From assembly GCF_017874735.1 (NCBI RefSeq), contig NZ_JAGGLV010000008.1:186001-250000 (forward strand): 64,000 bases of DNA. Direction: 5' to 3'. The notes under the pieces are model-generated. The model was not told where the DNA came from and ran no database searches. It saw nothing but the letters and a program-made list of their open reading frames with translations. Positions within the stretch are counted from its first letter, which is position 1. Each line of letters begins with the position of its first letter. The translations under genes were made by a program, and so were the position numbers. Positions 42,741-51,327 of this stretch are shown one piece after another. This DNA comes from Paenibacillus silagei (GTDB lineage Bacteria; Bacillota; Bacilli; Paenibacillales; Paenibacillaceae).

Positions 42741-44228
42741 TTACCTTTTTAAATTTTGAAAAACTAAACTACCTCCAAGATCCAAGATTTTCTTATTTTT
42801 TGTGAATATTGAATACTGCCTACGGGGTAATATTTGTCTTAATATATCATCACTATAGAAAAACCTAAGGCATTCCTCAAAAGCTAAATTCTGCAGAACA
42901 TCACATTTTCGATTATCCAATATAGGTAATTCACTTTCAATTAACTGATCAATTAATAAACGATAAATATTGGGCAATTTTTTAAAGGTCCCTTTTTGCT
43001 TTTGGTCACGTCTTAACACTTCGATCATACCGATATCCTCTAATTTTTTTACTAAACGTATGGTTGTTCGAATGCTGATGCGTGCTGCTAACGCCATCTG
43101 TTCGTAAGTCATGTAAAAATTTCCATTCTCTTCAGCAGCCCAACGTTTCGAATGTATTAGGATTGAATACATAAGTATTTTTAAATTTTTTTCTATACAA
43201 TTTTTAATTATTGCATCAATCTCTGGTGTACTCACTACTAGTTCCTTCTCATTTTTGAAAAGGGATAAGTTATTGGAGTAAACAAAATCAGTTACATTAC
43301 TAGCATCTTTAAGGCACTCATCCCAACTTGTTTTATAAAATTGCTCATTCTGAATTTCTAGCCAGTTCATTATCTCTATCTTCGCCTCATCAGGTCTAAC
43401 TCCGTTATGATTCATTAATCTAGCCAACAACATAAATGAATTGTGGCGTTGACCCGATCCGGACATTCCGTTCTGATACAGATTAGAAGCATGAGCAAAT
43501 GTAAATTCATTAGGCTTATCAATTATTTGATAATCAGTATTTGCATGACCTTTTGCTCGAGTTCCACTAGATAAATCAAAATTTATTTTATTTTTAAGTT
43601 CGTCCGGATAATACTCATTTAAAACATTTAGAATGTTCTCTGCTTTAGATTTCCTTATAGAAGTTAGGTATTCGGTAGATTCGTTTTTATTAAACACTCG
43701 CATCCCTTCTTCTACACAGCAGAACCCGCAAAATTCTTTTGTTATTTGATGTACTCCAAGTGGGATTTTAACTCCTAGTGAATTGGAAGGCCTGTACTCA
43801 ACTTGCCCCTGTTCTGTTCGTCCAGTAGGTATTTCTGCGCAAAATAATATAAAGTGAAAAAATCGAAGTGCCAGTGTATTGCTAATTGCCTTATCTAAAA
43901 AAATCTCAATGTGGTAACCTTTCTTTCCACTAAAAGAAACCACATATTCTCCAAAGCCTTTACAAAAAAGAGCATTCGTAATTTTATAGGCCATCCACTT
44001 TGCATACTCTATATTTTCACAATCGATATCAAAGCAAATAAATTTTGTTCTGTATCTGTCTGAAAATGTACCAATCGTCTGACCGCCTAAAAGGTGTTTG
44101 CTCAATTGAAAGCGACCAAGAGTTATATCTGGTTGGTTATGTACATATTCACCATTTTTAAGCTGAATAAGAAATTTCTTATTCTGAATCAAATAAAGAT
44201 CAAAAATTTTGTCAATTACTATCTGCAT
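42741..44228 (-). CDS. Archaeo-eukaryotic-type primase with C-terminal winged helix
   Basis: A 495-residue protein. The N-terminal about 200 residues have the AEP primase layout, with catalytic acidic motif FICFDIDCEN, the SGKKGYHIEIFLD loop with the nucleotide-binding His, and NSLGVKIPLGVHQ. A Cys cluster (EFCGFCC) may bind metal. This pattern recalls the primase-polymerase domain of TOTE-type systems. The C-terminal part carries a winged helix-turn-helix (YMTYEQMALAARISIRTTIRLVKKL). It is very AT-rich. AAGGAGGAC precedes ATG 44228. No helicase, nuclease or integrase is adjacent. It may be the replication protein of a decayed plasmid or integrative element. Confidence 0.7.
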   Translation of the reverse strand: MQIVIDKIFDLYLIQNKKFLIQLKNGEYVHNQPDITLGRFQLSKHLLGGQTIGTFSDRYRTKFICFDIDCENIEYAKWMAYKITNALFCKGFGEYVVSFSGKKGYHIEIFLDKAISNTLALRFFHFILFCAEIPTGRTEQGQVEYRPSNSLGVKIPLGVHQITKEFCGFCCVEEGMRVFNKNESTEYLTSIRKSKAENILNVLNEYYPDELKNKINFDLSSGTRAKGHANTDYQIIDKPNEFTFAHASNLYQNGMSGSGQRHNSFMLLARLMNHNGVRPDEAKIEIMNWLEIQNEQFYKTSWDECLKDASNVTDFVYSNNLSLFKNEKELVVSTPEIDAIIKNCIEKNLKILMYSILIHSKRWAAEENGNFYMTYEQMALAARISIRTTIRLVKKLEDIGMIEVLRRDQKQKGTFKKLPNIYRLLIDQLIESELPILDNRKCDVLQNLAFEECLRFFYSDDILRQILPRRQYSIFTKNKKILDLGGSLVFQNLKR

Positions 44229-44283
44229 CAGGTCCGTCCTCCTTAATGTACATTTTTGAGATGTGAAGTGAATATAGAAGAAA

Positions 44284-44302
44284 GCCCCTGAATGACAGGG
44301 GC
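44284..44302 (-). terminator. Terminator after the small basic protein gene
   Basis: Perfect arms GCCCCTG (44284-44290) and CAGGGGC (44296-44302); on the minus strand the hairpin is followed by TTTCTTCT. Confidence 0.6.
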
Positions 44303-44327
44303 GAAGAACGATGAATTAAAAAGGTTA

Positions 44328-44486
44328 TTAACTACGGCAATGCTCACAAACTATAGAACCACTACGAATGTGCGATGATATCCATACTCGACCATGTCGC
44401 ATATTACGAAAATGACCTCGGACAGAATGTGCGGATCTATCGTGCTCTCTTACGCGTGTGGAACGAGGGAAATAACATATCTTCAA
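44328..44486 (-). CDS. Small basic Arg/His-rich protein
   Basis: A 52-residue protein that starts at TTG 44486, 7 nt after a textbook AAAAGGAGG, and ends in front of a terminator hairpin. It is strongly basic, with repeated Arg-x-His units (VRGHFRNMRHGRVW, SSHIRSGSIV) and a CxxC near the end (VCEHCRS). Similar tiny proteins with VRSHYR-like repeats are, from memory, common in mobile elements of Bacillales. It could bind nucleic acid. It sits between the primase gene and a 47-bp palindrome. The strong signals make it credible despite the size. Confidence 0.6.
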   Translation of the reverse strand: MKICYFPRSTRVREHDRSAHSVRGHFRNMRHGRVWISSHIRSGSIVCEHCRS

Positions 44487-44634
44487 GTGAAGACCTCCTT
44501 TTTTAAAAACTCAGAGAGGTCAGTATTGCTATAAACCAAAAATCCTTTCTATCAGGGCTATATATTAATGGCTAAAGTTCATTCGAAATGAAGTACAGAA
44601 ACAATTCTAAGTAATGTCTAAAAATCGAAAAAAC

Positions 44635-44664
44635 TTGACAATAGACAATATTTTTTGATATATT
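44635..44664 (+). promoter_or_regulatory. Promoter-like sequence in front of a 28-codon frame
   Basis: TTGACA (44635-44640), 18-bp spacer, TATATT (44659-44664). Downstream, a frame of 28 residues runs from ATG 44698 to 44784 (with RKPLSTQLAICLSCYVT at its end). Its ribosome-binding site is too close to the ATG, so I do not call it a gene. Confidence 0.45.
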
Positions 44665-44855
44665 GGTTCCTGTAAACATTTATAGTTATGTAGGTGAATG
44701 AAATTAGTGAATTCTGATGCTACCAACATCAGAAAACCATTGAGCACCCAATTAGCAATATGTCTCTCCTGTTATGTTACTTAGTAACTTTTGTTTCTAA
44801 GAACAATTATACCAGGTTTATTTCTATTTGTCAAGTTAATGATAGAATAGATTTT

Positions 44856-44902
44856 GAGACATACAAAAAGAACCACACAGTGTGGTTCTTTTTGTATGTC
44901 TC
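44856..44902. repeat. 47-bp perfect palindrome
   Basis: Perfect 23-base arms (44856-44878 and 44880-44902) around a single A at 44879; the left arm contains A-runs and the right arm T-runs, so it would fold as a strong bidirectional terminator. It may instead be a mobile-element or plasmid structure. Confidence 0.8.
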
Positions 44903-45232
44903 TTTTGCTTGGTTTCCATATGCCTCGGACGAATCCCAACAGAACGAGCGGTTCCATCCATACGCCAAACAAAACAGGTGGTTTGCCATCAGCCGCATAT
45001 CTGACATCAGCGTGGCGGCCCTGATTGCTTTCGTATCAAGCCAGGTGGGATGTTCCCATCCGAAGGATAACCTGAATGCTTCCGAGTAAAGCAGGGAAAG
45101 TCACTGCTAAAGGCGATATCCCAATCACTGGGCTTCTCACACGCAGGGTTGCTACAGGCCGAAAACGAGGAATATAAAAAAAGGCGCGTATGCTACTTCT
45201 TTAATTTCTGGTAAATGTGATACCTTGAGTTG

Positions 45233-45361
45233 TTAATCCAGCGAAATACCCATCTTTTTGGCAATGCTTCTGATCAATGGTTCTCCTACTGAGGCCATAT
45301 GATCGCGTATCGTTTGAACATTATTTTCACCTAGGTTAACACTCATATAAATCGGAACCAT
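45233..45361 (-). CDS. Possible 42-residue protein or C-terminal remnant
   Basis: A short minus-strand frame from ATG 45359-45361 to the stop at 45233. It contains SVNLGENNVQTIRDHMAS and ends SIAKKMGISLD. The same frame is open back to the stop codon of the next gene upstream, and there is no good ribosome-binding site. It may be the last part of a larger gene that was broken. Function unknown. Confidence 0.3.
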   Translation of the reverse strand: MVPIYMSVNLGENNVQTIRDHMASVGEPLIRSIAKKMGISLD

Positions 45362-45391
45362 AAATTTATTGAAGATTGCTGTTGCCTCACC

Positions 45392-45658
45392 TTAGTGTGC
45401 CGGTTTAGGCGGCACAAGAGATGGTTCTGCGTCAATCTCATCAACCAGAAGAATACCTGGAACGATACCAAGCTTATCACAGAAATCCACTAACTCAGAA
45501 ACTGTTAAAAGTATAAAGTTTCTGATTTTTGTCGCTGCAATTTCAAATTCACTAGCAGTCTCAAACCGATCACGGTAATGTTCAAAAGGCACCCCTTTAG
45601 CGCTTAGAGCTTTCCGGATGGCTTGGATACCTAGAACTATAGGCCCCGTAAGGTCCAT
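45392..45658 (-). CDS. Hypothetical protein, possible remnant
   Basis: An 88-residue frame (GPIVLGIQAIRKALSAKG, then FETASEFEIAATKIRNFIL, ending LVPPKPAH). It is soluble, mixed α/β, without recognised motifs and without a clear Shine-Dalgarno. It lies directly after the terminator of the S-layer gene and next to a second short frame, which suggests that both are pieces of an accessory element. Confidence 0.4.
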   Translation of the reverse strand: MDLTGPIVLGIQAIRKALSAKGVPFEHYRDRFETASEFEIAATKIRNFILLTVSELVDFCDKLGIVPGILLVDEIDAEPSLVPPKPAH

Positions 45659-45669
45659 TGCTAAAAAGA

Positions 45670-45706
45670 GACCCTTCCGGCTGGATCTTGCCCAGCCGGA
45701 AGGGTC
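45670..45706 (-). terminator. Terminator of the S-layer-anchored protein gene
   Basis: Fifteen-base perfect arms (45670-45684 and 45692-45706, GACCCTTCCGGCTGG and its complement) with a 7-nt loop; CTCTTTTTAG follows on the minus strand. Confidence 0.85.
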
Positions 45707-45725
45707 CGCATGTTTCTTTACGCTT

Positions 45726-48700
45726 TTACTTAGCGAGATATTCGATGAACTTTATAAAGATAGTAGCTACTTCAGCGCGGGTGGCATTGGCTTGGGGGGC
45801 AAAGAAGTTGCCTGGCTTGCCTGATACAATTCCGATGCCCTGCTGTGCCTGAACGGCCTTCAACGCCCATGAGCTGATCTGACTCTCGTCCGCGAAGGAC
45901 TTAGATTGATTTTCAGGTATCTCATAGCCCTTGTACTTCATGTAATTGTACAGCATCACCAGCATCTGCTCGCGTGTAACCGGTGAATTGGGTTCAAACA
46001 GGTCTGCGTTTATCCCGTTGACGATGCCACTTTCGGCTGCCCACTCGACTGCCGCCGTGTACCACTGCCCATCCGCAACATCGCGAAAACGGGAATTCGT
46101 GTAGCCGGAGCGGTTGACGTTCTCAAGATTGGCCAGTACCTGCACGTACATCGCACGCGTCATTGAGGTGCCCGGTGAGAACGTCGTGGACGTCGTGCCG
46201 TTGAAAAGACCGTATGTGTAGGCGGAGTTTACGTAGCTGTAGAACCAGTCGTCCATGTTGACATCCCTGAAAGGATTGCCAGACACCACGAGGAAGCCCA
46301 GAGGGGTGTCGTCATCGAACACAAATTCCGTACGCTCATGGATGTTCAGTGACATGCCTTTGTCTAAGCCGGCACTCGCGCCGCCGCGTAGTGTCACTTC
46401 GGCACTCTTGCCCGCCGGTATGGTCACCTTACCTTTTGAGTCTATAATCGTGCCTTCGGGTACCTTAATCTTCGTTCCGCCCTTGGTCGTAATCTCGCCG
46501 CCGCCGGGCAGGATGGTGTTGCCGTTCTTGTCCGTGACCGCGGGCTTATCCTTCGGTGTGTTCACTGTGTAGGTCGGCTTCAACGATCCAGTGACTATCC
46601 CGGTGCTGGTATTGCCGGTATTGCCACCAGAAGCACCGGGTACGCTCGTTTTTCTCTGCGCGAACATCCAATCAAAGACGTCAGTGTAGTCATTGTTCCA
46701 AGTCGGCAACTTAGAGGACTGCGCCGTAGGCTTAAGGCTCCACTCCTTGTTGGAACCTACATTGGACAATGTATCCGTGTACCCTGAAATATTGTTCCAC
46801 AGAACTGAAGCTTCCATCTCATGGCCGGAAGGAATCCAATTGGTTCCATTAACAGGTGCTTCCGCCTTTGTCCATTGGTCATAAGGCCAAACGAATATTT
46901 CATTTCTGTCGATGAACGTGTGCCTAGCGTTTTCCAATAGGGGCATTATATTCGCTATATAAGTTTCCGCCCCTGTTTTTATTGTTGAAGAATCAGTTGT
47001 GTTAACGAACGACCAGTATGCAAAGTTTTTAAGAGTTTCGGCTTGTTTCGCGTTGATTGATGGTGGAAAAGACATAGGCGCCGCGGCTGCGAGCAAATCG
47101 GGATATGTCGTCAAGAAAGTATTCGTATAAGCGGATCCCATAGAGAAGCCTGCCATGTAGATACGGTTAGGGTCAACAAGTCCCTTACTTACCAGATCAT
47201 CGATATAAGCCTTTAAGGTAGCGGGTGTTGCCTGAACGTTGTTTTGAGCCCGCAAAGCGATGATATGACTAGCGTATTTAGAGTTCTTCTCCATTTTTTT
47301 CATAAGCGCGGTGGCTCCGTTGGCGGACCTGATGGGCGCAAAGGTATCCCTGTCCTGTGTACCGCCGCGGGTAGAACCGTGAGCATAGATGTAAAGGGGA
47401 AGCCCTTTTACCGGAGCGCCGTTGCCGTCCTTATGGATATAGAGTCCATACTGCATCGCTTCCGCTTTATCAATTTTGGGACCCACTTCAAATTTGTCAA
47501 TGATTTCATTGACGGTACCTGACTGTGCGAAAGCCGACTTAACAATGGCAGCCTTGCCATCAAGCTTGATATCGCCACTAGATACAATGTTGTAATTCTG
47601 GACGGTGGATTTGGATGCTTCCAAAGTGGACTGTCCGCCGGTTAATGTCCAAAATTCCAATTCTACAACGATGTAGCGGCCTTTAGTAAGTCCAGCTTGA
47701 TAATCAGGGGAGTTCTGGTTCACACCCTTATACCCTCTGGGTCTAGGTTCGTCATTGACGTATACTCTATTGATGGTGCGTGTACCTTGATATGCCAGGC
47801 TACCGTCGAACAAAGTATTCCTCGCCGATACTGTAAACAGGTTTGAACTAAGGCCGGCACCCACAGCTTCATTTCCCGCACCCAGATCAATGATGACGGC
47901 TGTGGTAAATTCTCCGGTGGCAAAGTTATCGTTGTATACGATAAAGTTAAGTAACGTTGCGGCCGGATCGGGTTTGAATGTAACATGGATTACCTTGTCA
48001 TCGGTGTTCACATTATTCAAGGTATAGGTATTGTTTGCAATCTCTACAGACTCTCCATTTACAGTTACGGTATCCACGACATAACCGCCGATCGGAGTGA
48101 ATGTAAAGGATTGGCTTCCGCCGTCAGCTACCCGAATCAAGCCGGATGGCGAGATGGTGCCGTTTAATCCTGCCGTGGTGTTAACGGGGTGTCTGGTTAC
48201 CGTGGAGCTCCCAAGCAGCAGCAAGCTATTCTTGAAGCTGTCAGAACTGCCATAACCCGCGTCGGGCTTACCTAAAGCGGATACAACCTCATAACGGTCA
48301 TTGCCTGCACCAGTTGAGTTATTGATGTACACATCAAACGTAATTGGGGAATTGCTTGTGAATTCAATGGTTCTTCTAGGTATCTTCACTTCCGCGATAT
48401 ACCCGGTATCCGTTCGTGTAACTGAACCGTCGCGGCCCTCCGCGGCTTGACCTGAGAAAATACCGCTTGCGCCAATACGCCACTGGTTTGAGCCACTTCT
48501 TCCGTCACCGACATAAAATTCCACACTGTCGGTCATGTACTCAGTTCCAGGCGTGTGACCGGTGCACACATTCGGGTCTGTAACCACAACGCGTGCATAC
48601 AGGAAGTCTTCGTCCCAAAATACTTTGGCTTTGCCGGTGGCCTTGGGGCCTATCTTCTGGTCTGGTGCGCTACTGTTGTTGATGTCAAACGCCGCAGCTT

Positions 48701-51026
48701 GTTCCCACAGTTTGTCGTTAGTGCTGAGTACAGGTGAACCGTATCCGGCAACAGGCCGATGGTTTGCTGTGGTCTGCGCGAACATCCAATCAAAGACGTC
48801 AGTGTAATCATTGTTCCAAGCCGGCGAGTTAGAGGACTGCGCTGTTGGCGCTATGCTCCAAGTCCCCATCGTTATGTCATTGTAAAGAACAGCCGCTTCA
48901 ACTTCATGCGCCACCGAATCACTCAGGGCAGGTGAATGGTTCGGATTCGGTTTCTGATTCGGCTGATCAAATTGATTGTAAGGCCATACAAGAGCCTCAT
49001 TGCTCTCAAAGCGCGAAGCTTTCGCGTTGATCATTTTTGGCATATTGGTGTTTATGAAGTTAGCGAGGTTAGTCTGGTATACTCCAACGTTATACTCATT
49101 GATAAACATCCAATAGGCCAGGTTGGTGTGAACGTAGTTGGCGTTCGCGTTCGGTGAGCCGCTTACCGGAGACATAGGTGCGGCGGACGCGAAGAAGCCG
49201 GGATAAGCGTTAATTAAGCTGTTCGTATACTGACCGCCCCATGAGAAGCCCGCCGCGTAAATACGGTTAGGGTCCACTGCACCGCTGGCAACCAGGTCGT
49301 CTATAACCTTCTTAACATTGGCTGTGGAGGGAGTACTCGTGCCATTATAGGAAATATTCAGGATATGGCTGGCGTATTTCTCGGGGGACTTTTCCATTTT
49401 CTTCATCAGAGCGACCGAGCCGTTCGCGGATTTCATCGCCGCTTTTGGGTCAGTCGCAGCGCTTGTGCCGCCGCGTCCCCTGCCGTGGGTATAGACATAC
49501 AGCGGCAAGCCCCGCGACACTTCGCCGTTTCCATCCTTGTGAAGGTAGAGCGCGCGATTGACCGAATTGCCCGTAGGTGCTGTAAATTGGTCAAGGATCG
49601 GATTCACAACTTTTTCCTGTTCAAAAACCGCGTAGTTAAGCGGATCCCCTTCTGTCAGTGGGATCTCGCCGTTTTGGACGACGCGGTAAACCTGTTTTGT
49701 TGAGTTCATGTTGCCATCCAGTGTTACATTGCCGCCGCTCTCTGAATAAAACTCAAACTCAACTACGATGTAACGGCCGCGTTCCAGTCCCTCCTGATAA
49801 TCCGGTGAACGGCTTACCGTCCCCAGATAGCCGCGTACCTTCGGTTCGTCATTGGCGTATACCCTAGTGATCTTGCGCGTCCCTTCAAAGGTTACCGAGT
49901 CGCCGTTCAGGGTCGTGTTCCTGGCCGAGACGGTAAACAAGTCCGGATTAAGCTTGGAGCCTTCCGCCGACTTCCCTTCGCCTAAGTCAATGATAACAGC
50001 CGTCGTGTACTCGCCACGGGCGAAGTTATCATTCCATACGATAAAGGGGAGCACCTCCGCGGCCGAATCATTTTTGAATGTCACTTGAAGGGTATGGTTA
50101 GCGGCAACATTTGAGAAGGTATAAGTGCCATCATCGGATAGAGCTGCGTCCTCTCCGTCTACCTTTACGGTGTCTACAGTTTTGCCATAATCGGGGGTAA
50201 CCGTAAAGGTTGTGTCTGAGCCGCTGGCTATTCTCAGAACATTGCCGGGTGCGTTCGGCGTTATTCGGCCGCCCGATTCCGCCGTGGCGGTGATTGAGAA
50301 TCTGTCATCCGCTCCACTAGCGGCAATGAGATTCAGGCTGTTTGTAAAAGAAGCAGCATTGTTGTAAGCCGCGTCCGGAGTTCCGAAACTGGAAACGACT
50401 TCATAGCGGTCACCGCCCTTTTCCGATGAGTTATTGATATATACTTCAAAGGTAAACGGGCCTGCCTGCAAGTTCAAGGTTCTTTTAGGGATTCTCATCT
50501 CCACGATATATCCTGTGTCCGTGATCTCAGTCCACGCAGCTCTGCCCGGAGCGTTTTGCCCTGAGAACACGCCCGTTGCGCTGATGCGCCATTGATTCGC
50601 GCCTTGGGTTCCAGCGCCGGCATAAAACTCCAGACCGTCGTACTGATAATCATTGCCGGGTCCCTGATATAGATTGCTGTCCTCCACGACTACGCGGGCA
50701 TACAGATAGTCTTGGTCCCAAAGAATCCTGGCTGTGCCTGTGGAATGGGGCCTGGGGTCGCCGGGCACAGTGCTTTTGTTGATGAGATGCTCCATTGTCA
50801 GGGCCCACAGGGGATCGTTTGACCCGAGTTCGGGAGTGCCAAAAATGGCGGTAGGCGTTTCATTTGTCTGCAAGCTTGTAAGATCTGTAGAACTGCTGTC
50901 GCTATTAAGTGCTTCTGTATATTCATTGTTGTCAGTGGCGGCGGCAAAGCTGGCAGGCATTAGTGACGCCACCATTAGCAAGCAACATAGGAACACGAGC
51001 ATTTTGCCAAATCGTTTTGACATCAT
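45726..51026 (-). CDS. Giant S-layer-anchored protein with duplicated CBM9/esterase units
   Basis: A secreted wall protein of 1766 residues. A signal peptide (MLVFLCCLLMVASLMPASFA) is followed by two copies of an about 700-residue unit. Each has a CBM9-like domain (first copy YLYARVVVEDSNLYQG, second YARVVVTDPNVCTG), an InlB-B-like repeat (VDTVKVDGE / VDTVTVNGE), an Ig-like β-domain and an α/β-hydrolase with nucleophile elbow GFSWGG or GFSMGS. A linker and three SLH domains (FRDV..WFYSYV, FRDVADGQWYTAAV, FADESQISSWALKAV) anchor it to wall polymers. ATG 51026 follows AAAAAGGAGG by 7 nt. It probably de-esterifies plant polysaccharides or polyesters at the cell surface. Confidence 0.9.
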   Translation of the reverse strand: MMSKRFGKMLVFLCCLLMVASLMPASFAAATDNNEYTEALNSDSSSTDLTSLQTNETPTAIFGTPELGSNDPLWALTMEHLINKSTVPGDPRPHSTGTARILWDQDYLYARVVVEDSNLYQGPGNDYQYDGLEFYAGAGTQGANQWRISATGVFSGQNAPGRAAWTEITDTGYIVEMRIPKRTLNLQAGPFTFEVYINNSSEKGGDRYEVVSSFGTPDAAYNNAASFTNSLNLIAASGADDRFSITATAESGGRITPNAPGNVLRIASGSDTTFTVTPDYGKTVDTVKVDGEDAALSDDGTYTFSNVAANHTLQVTFKNDSAAEVLPFIVWNDNFARGEYTTAVIIDLGEGKSAEGSKLNPDLFTVSARNTTLNGDSVTFEGTRKITRVYANDEPKVRGYLGTVSRSPDYQEGLERGRYIVVEFEFYSESGGNVTLDGNMNSTKQVYRVVQNGEIPLTEGDPLNYAVFEQEKVVNPILDQFTAPTGNSVNRALYLHKDGNGEVSRGLPLYVYTHGRGRGGTSAATDPKAAMKSANGSVALMKKMEKSPEKYASHILNISYNGTSTPSTANVKKVIDDLVASGAVDPNRIYAAGFSWGGQYTNSLINAYPGFFASAAPMSPVSGSPNANANYVHTNLAYWMFINEYNVGVYQTNLANFINTNMPKMINAKASRFESNEALVWPYNQFDQPNQKPNPNHSPALSDSVAHEVEAAVLYNDITMGTWSIAPTAQSSNSPAWNNDYTDVFDWMFAQTTANHRPVAGYGSPVLSTNDKLWEQAAAFDINNSSAPDQKIGPKATGKAKVFWDEDFLYARVVVTDPNVCTGHTPGTEYMTDSVEFYVGDGRSGSNQWRIGASGIFSGQAAEGRDGSVTRTDTGYIAEVKIPRRTIEFTSNSPITFDVYINNSTGAGNDRYEVVSALGKPDAGYGSSDSFKNSLLLLGSSTVTRHPVNTTAGLNGTISPSGLIRVADGGSQSFTFTPIGGYVVDTVTVNGESVEIANNTYTLNNVNTDDKVIHVTFKPDPAATLLNFIVYNDNFATGEFTTAVIIDLGAGNEAVGAGLSSNLFTVSARNTLFDGSLAYQGTRTINRVYVNDEPRPRGYKGVNQNSPDYQAGLTKGRYIVVELEFWTLTGGQSTLEASKSTVQNYNIVSSGDIKLDGKAAIVKSAFAQSGTVNEIIDKFEVGPKIDKAEAMQYGLYIHKDGNGAPVKGLPLYIYAHGSTRGGTQDRDTFAPIRSANGATALMKKMEKNSKYASHIIALRAQNNVQATPATLKAYIDDLVSKGLVDPNRIYMAGFSMGSAYTNTFLTTYPDLLAAAAPMSFPPSINAKQAETLKNFAYWSFVNTTDSSTIKTGAETYIANIMPLLENARHTFIDRNEIFVWPYDQWTKAEAPVNGTNWIPSGHEMEASVLWNNISGYTDTLSNVGSNKEWSLKPTAQSSKLPTWNNDYTDVFDWMFAQRKTSVPGASGGNTGNTSTGIVTGSLKPTYTVNTPKDKPAVTDKNGNTILPGGGEITTKGGTKIKVPEGTIIDSKGKVTIPAGKSAEVTLRGGASAGLDKGMSLNIHERTEFVFDDDTPLGFLVVSGNPFRDVNMDDWFYSYVNSAYTYGLFNGTTSTTFSPGTSMTRAMYVQVLANLENVNRSGYTNSRFRDVADGQWYTAAVEWAAESGIVNGINADLFEPNSPVTREQMLVMLYNYMKYKGYEIPENQSKSFADESQISSWALKAVQAQQGIGIVSGKPGNFFAPQANATRAEVATIFIKFIEYLAK

Positions 51027-51101
51027 TGACAATCCTCCTTTTTCGATCCGTGCACCCACGGCTTACCCATATCGTAAACACCAAGGCTTCAACAGCTTAC
51101 T

Positions 51102-51131
51102 TCATCGCAGCGGATATAACAGCGCTTTCAT
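51102..51131 (-). CDS. Nine-residue leader-type frame upstream of the S-layer gene
   Basis: ATG 51131, preceded by TGGAGGAG with ideal spacing, opens a frame MKALLYPLR that ends with TGA at 51102-51104. It lies about 75 nt upstream of the SLH gene on the same transcript strand. The Shine-Dalgarno is stronger than chance would suggest. It may be a leader peptide that tunes translation or mRNA stability of the surface protein. Confidence 0.35.
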   Translation of the reverse strand: MKALLYPLR

Positions 51132-51258
51132 ATTTTCTCCTCCATAAATTTGTTGTTATTTCACCCTATGTAGAATTTCACAATTTATTCAAGTATCAAG
51201 TTTGATTAGATATTCACCAAATCTGCAATAGTACTGTGTTCTTGTCCATTAAAACAGA

Positions 51259-51280
51259 AAACCCACGCTGGGCGCGGGTT
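51259..51280 (-). terminator. Terminator of the sigma-factor gene
   Basis: Hairpin with AACCC and GGGTT outer arms and CGC/GCG inner arms, followed on the minus strand by TTTTCTGTTTT. Confidence 0.6.
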
Positions 51281-51327
51281 CTAATAGGGCTATTTTCTTG
51301 TCCACTGACAAAAGATGTTTGTGTTTG

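Noticed and set aside
44760..45089. 109-codon plus-strand frame across the palindrome
   Set aside because: It runs through the 47-bp palindrome and its reading has no protein-like pattern or ribosome-binding site.
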